From NCBI GenBank assembly GCA_002311345.1, contig DCAA01000040.1, positions 1 to 6,157 on the forward strand: a stretch of DNA of 6,157 nucleotides, given 5' to 3'. Positions 4,989-6,157 of the stretch are shown here, piece by piece. The number at the start of each line of letters is the position of its first letter. The first letter of the stretch is position 1. The stretch comes from Planctomycetes bacterium UBA1146 (GTDB taxonomy: Bacteria; Planctomycetota; UBA8108; UBA1146). Both the position numbers and the translations under genes were made by a program. A model generated the notes under the pieces. The model saw only the letters and a list, made by a program, of their open reading frames with translations, made no database searches and was not told the DNA's origin.

Positions 4989-6157
4989 ATGCAGGTCGAC
5001 CCCCCAGAACGAAATCCCCGCACCATCTGGCTACTGGCCAGTTGCCGCTTCTCGGAAGCGGCCGCGATGGGGATGCTGATCCCGACCCTGCCGCTATTTC
5101 TCGGCACTCTCACCTCACCTGCAGCAAATCAGGTGGGCGAATCACTGGTAACACGCTTCCCCTGGCTCGCCGAGATGCTGCCCGGGCTTGCCACGGCCAG
5201 TCAGGAAGCCAGAACCGCGTTTCTCTTCAGCATCACAGGTCTGGCGATGGCCTGCATCCAGATCTTCGCCGGGCGATTCTCCGATCGGTACGACATCCGC
5301 AAACCACTGATCGTCGCCGGCATGGCGCTGGGAGCCTGCTGCTCGTTCTGCTTGCCCCTTCTCGATAGTTACTGGCAACTGGTGCTGCTACGGATCCTGC
5401 AGGGATCGTTTCTTGGACTCACCTTTCCCCCGATGATGGCAATCGTCGCTCGCAACGCTCCGGAAGAATCGGGCGGAAAAGTGCTCGGCCTCTATTCCAC
5501 CATCCGACTGCTCGGCTTTGGCCTCGGTCCGGTGATCGGCGGATTGATCGGAGATGCCAGCGGATACGATCAGGTGTTTCTCGTCTCGGGAAGTCTATTG
5601 ATGGTGAGCGTGTTACTCGTCTCAGCCAAAGTCGACGACCCGAAGGAATTTAAAAGCACTGAAGAACGCGCGCGACCACTGCCTCCGATACAACCAATCT
5701 TTCGTCTACTGGGTGCTGTGATCTTCGTGATGATGATGGGGATCAGCACGGTCATCTCGCTTTTTCCCTTCTACGAGAGAGAATTTGGTTCGACCCAGTC
5801 GGAACTGGGAACGATGTTCGCCATCTTCATCGCAACTCGATGTCTGTTCCAGTATCCGTGTGGATGGGCCGGTGATCGCTATGACAAGAAACGGATGCTA
5901 TTGCTGGGTCTGCTGCTGTTCATCCCGCTCGTGGTTCTACAGAGCGACGCGACGAATCTATCTCAGTTGACGATGATCCGGATGGGACTGGGGGCGGTAT
6001 CGGCGATGATGAGTACCGCCGTTGGCGGAATCTGTGCCGAGCGAAGTAGCCCAGGCAACCGGGCCCGGATGATGGGTATCAACACGCTCTGCTTCAGTCT
6101 CGGAACCGCAGTCGGCCCATCGCTGACCGGTTTCATCGATTCGCAGCAGATCGCTTT
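4989..6157 (+). CDS. MFS transporter, 3' end outside window
   Basis: 389 residues are visible of a major facilitator superfamily permease, a family usually about 390-430 long, so little is missing. The start is ATG 4989 with GGAG 5 bases upstream (4980-4983). TM1 is near 22-41. Motif A between TM2 and TM3 reads GRFSDRYDIRKPL (95-107), and its second-half counterpart is GWAGDRYDKKRM (292-303). TM4 has RILQGSFLGLTFP (135-147), the motif B Arg. TM5 carries GFGLGPVIGGLIGD (176-189), a good motif C, which is typical of proton-coupled antiporters that export drugs or metabolites. A central cytoplasmic loop lies at about 215-235. The TM1-TM2 loop is unusually long, about 32 residues (42-73). It is divergent from the phosphatase gene. 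The substrate cannot be told; efflux is inferred from motif C only. Confidence 0.92.
   Translation, partial: MQVDPPERNPRTIWLLASCRFSEAAAMGMLIPTLPLFLGTLTSPAANQVGESLVTRFPWLAEMLPGLATASQEARTAFLFSITGLAMACIQIFAGRFSDRYDIRKPLIVAGMALGACCSFCLPLLDSYWQLVLLRILQGSFLGLTFPPMMAIVARNAPEESGGKVLGLYSTIRLLGFGLGPVIGGLIGDASGYDQVFLVSGSLLMVSVLLVSAKVDDPKEFKSTEERARPLPPIQPIFRLLGAVIFVMMMGISTVISLFPFYEREFGSTQSELGTMFAIFIATRCLFQYPCGWAGDRYDKKRMLLLGLLLFIPLVVLQSDATNLSQLTMIRMGLGAVSAMMSTAVGGICAERSSPGNRARMMGINTLCFSLGTAVGPSLTGFIDSQQIA

Noticed and set aside
4664..5113. 149-residue minus-strand open frame crossing the divergent intergenic region
   Set aside because: It overlaps the phosphatase and MFS genes, both of which have clear domain evidence, and it would span their promoters.

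Overview
The window carries six protein-coding genes and no RNA gene, mobile element or CRISPR array that I can see. It suggests a Gram-negative-type bacterium of moderately high GC. It has a sigma-54 factor, a membrane-bound RsbU-type phosphatase with a STAS partner, and a P-II family protein. I cannot name the phylum from sequence alone. A planctomycete or another deep-branching, signalling-rich lineage would fit, but that is an impression only.

Layout. Positions 54-890 (+) encode a small cytoplasmic ankyrin-repeat protein with a strong Shine-Dalgarno sequence. It converges, with a 19-base gap and no visible terminator, on rpoN (910-2301, -), a full-length sigma-54. Upstream of rpoN lies a 336-base non-coding leader or intergenic stretch with two compact hairpins. 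Above that is a tight minus-strand cluster read in the order 4881 to 2638. It comprises an RsbU-like PP2C phosphatase (two membrane segments, extracytoplasmic sensor domain, HAMP, SpoIIE-type phosphatase), a STAS-domain protein whose start overlaps the phosphatase stop by 8 bases, and a P-II-like protein beginning 2 bases after the STAS stop. A 107-base divergent intergenic region with an inverted repeat separates this cluster from an MFS transporter (4989 onward, +), which is cut by the window end close to its expected C-terminus.

How the genes may work together. The phosphatase and STAS protein look like the output half of a partner-switching pathway: a membrane sensor dephosphorylates a STAS protein, which then sequesters an anti-sigma kinase. 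No kinase or cognate sigma factor is visible here. The unusual element is the P-II-like protein in the same probable transcript. It keeps the ATP-binding B-loop and the 2-oxoglutarate-associated Gln and Lys, but lacks the uridylylated T-loop tyrosine and the C-terminal arginines. The next gene downstream is rpoN. This suggests, without proving it, a link between carbon/nitrogen or nucleotide sensing, partner switching and sigma-54 supply. The ankyrin gene and the transporter appear to be unrelated neighbours.
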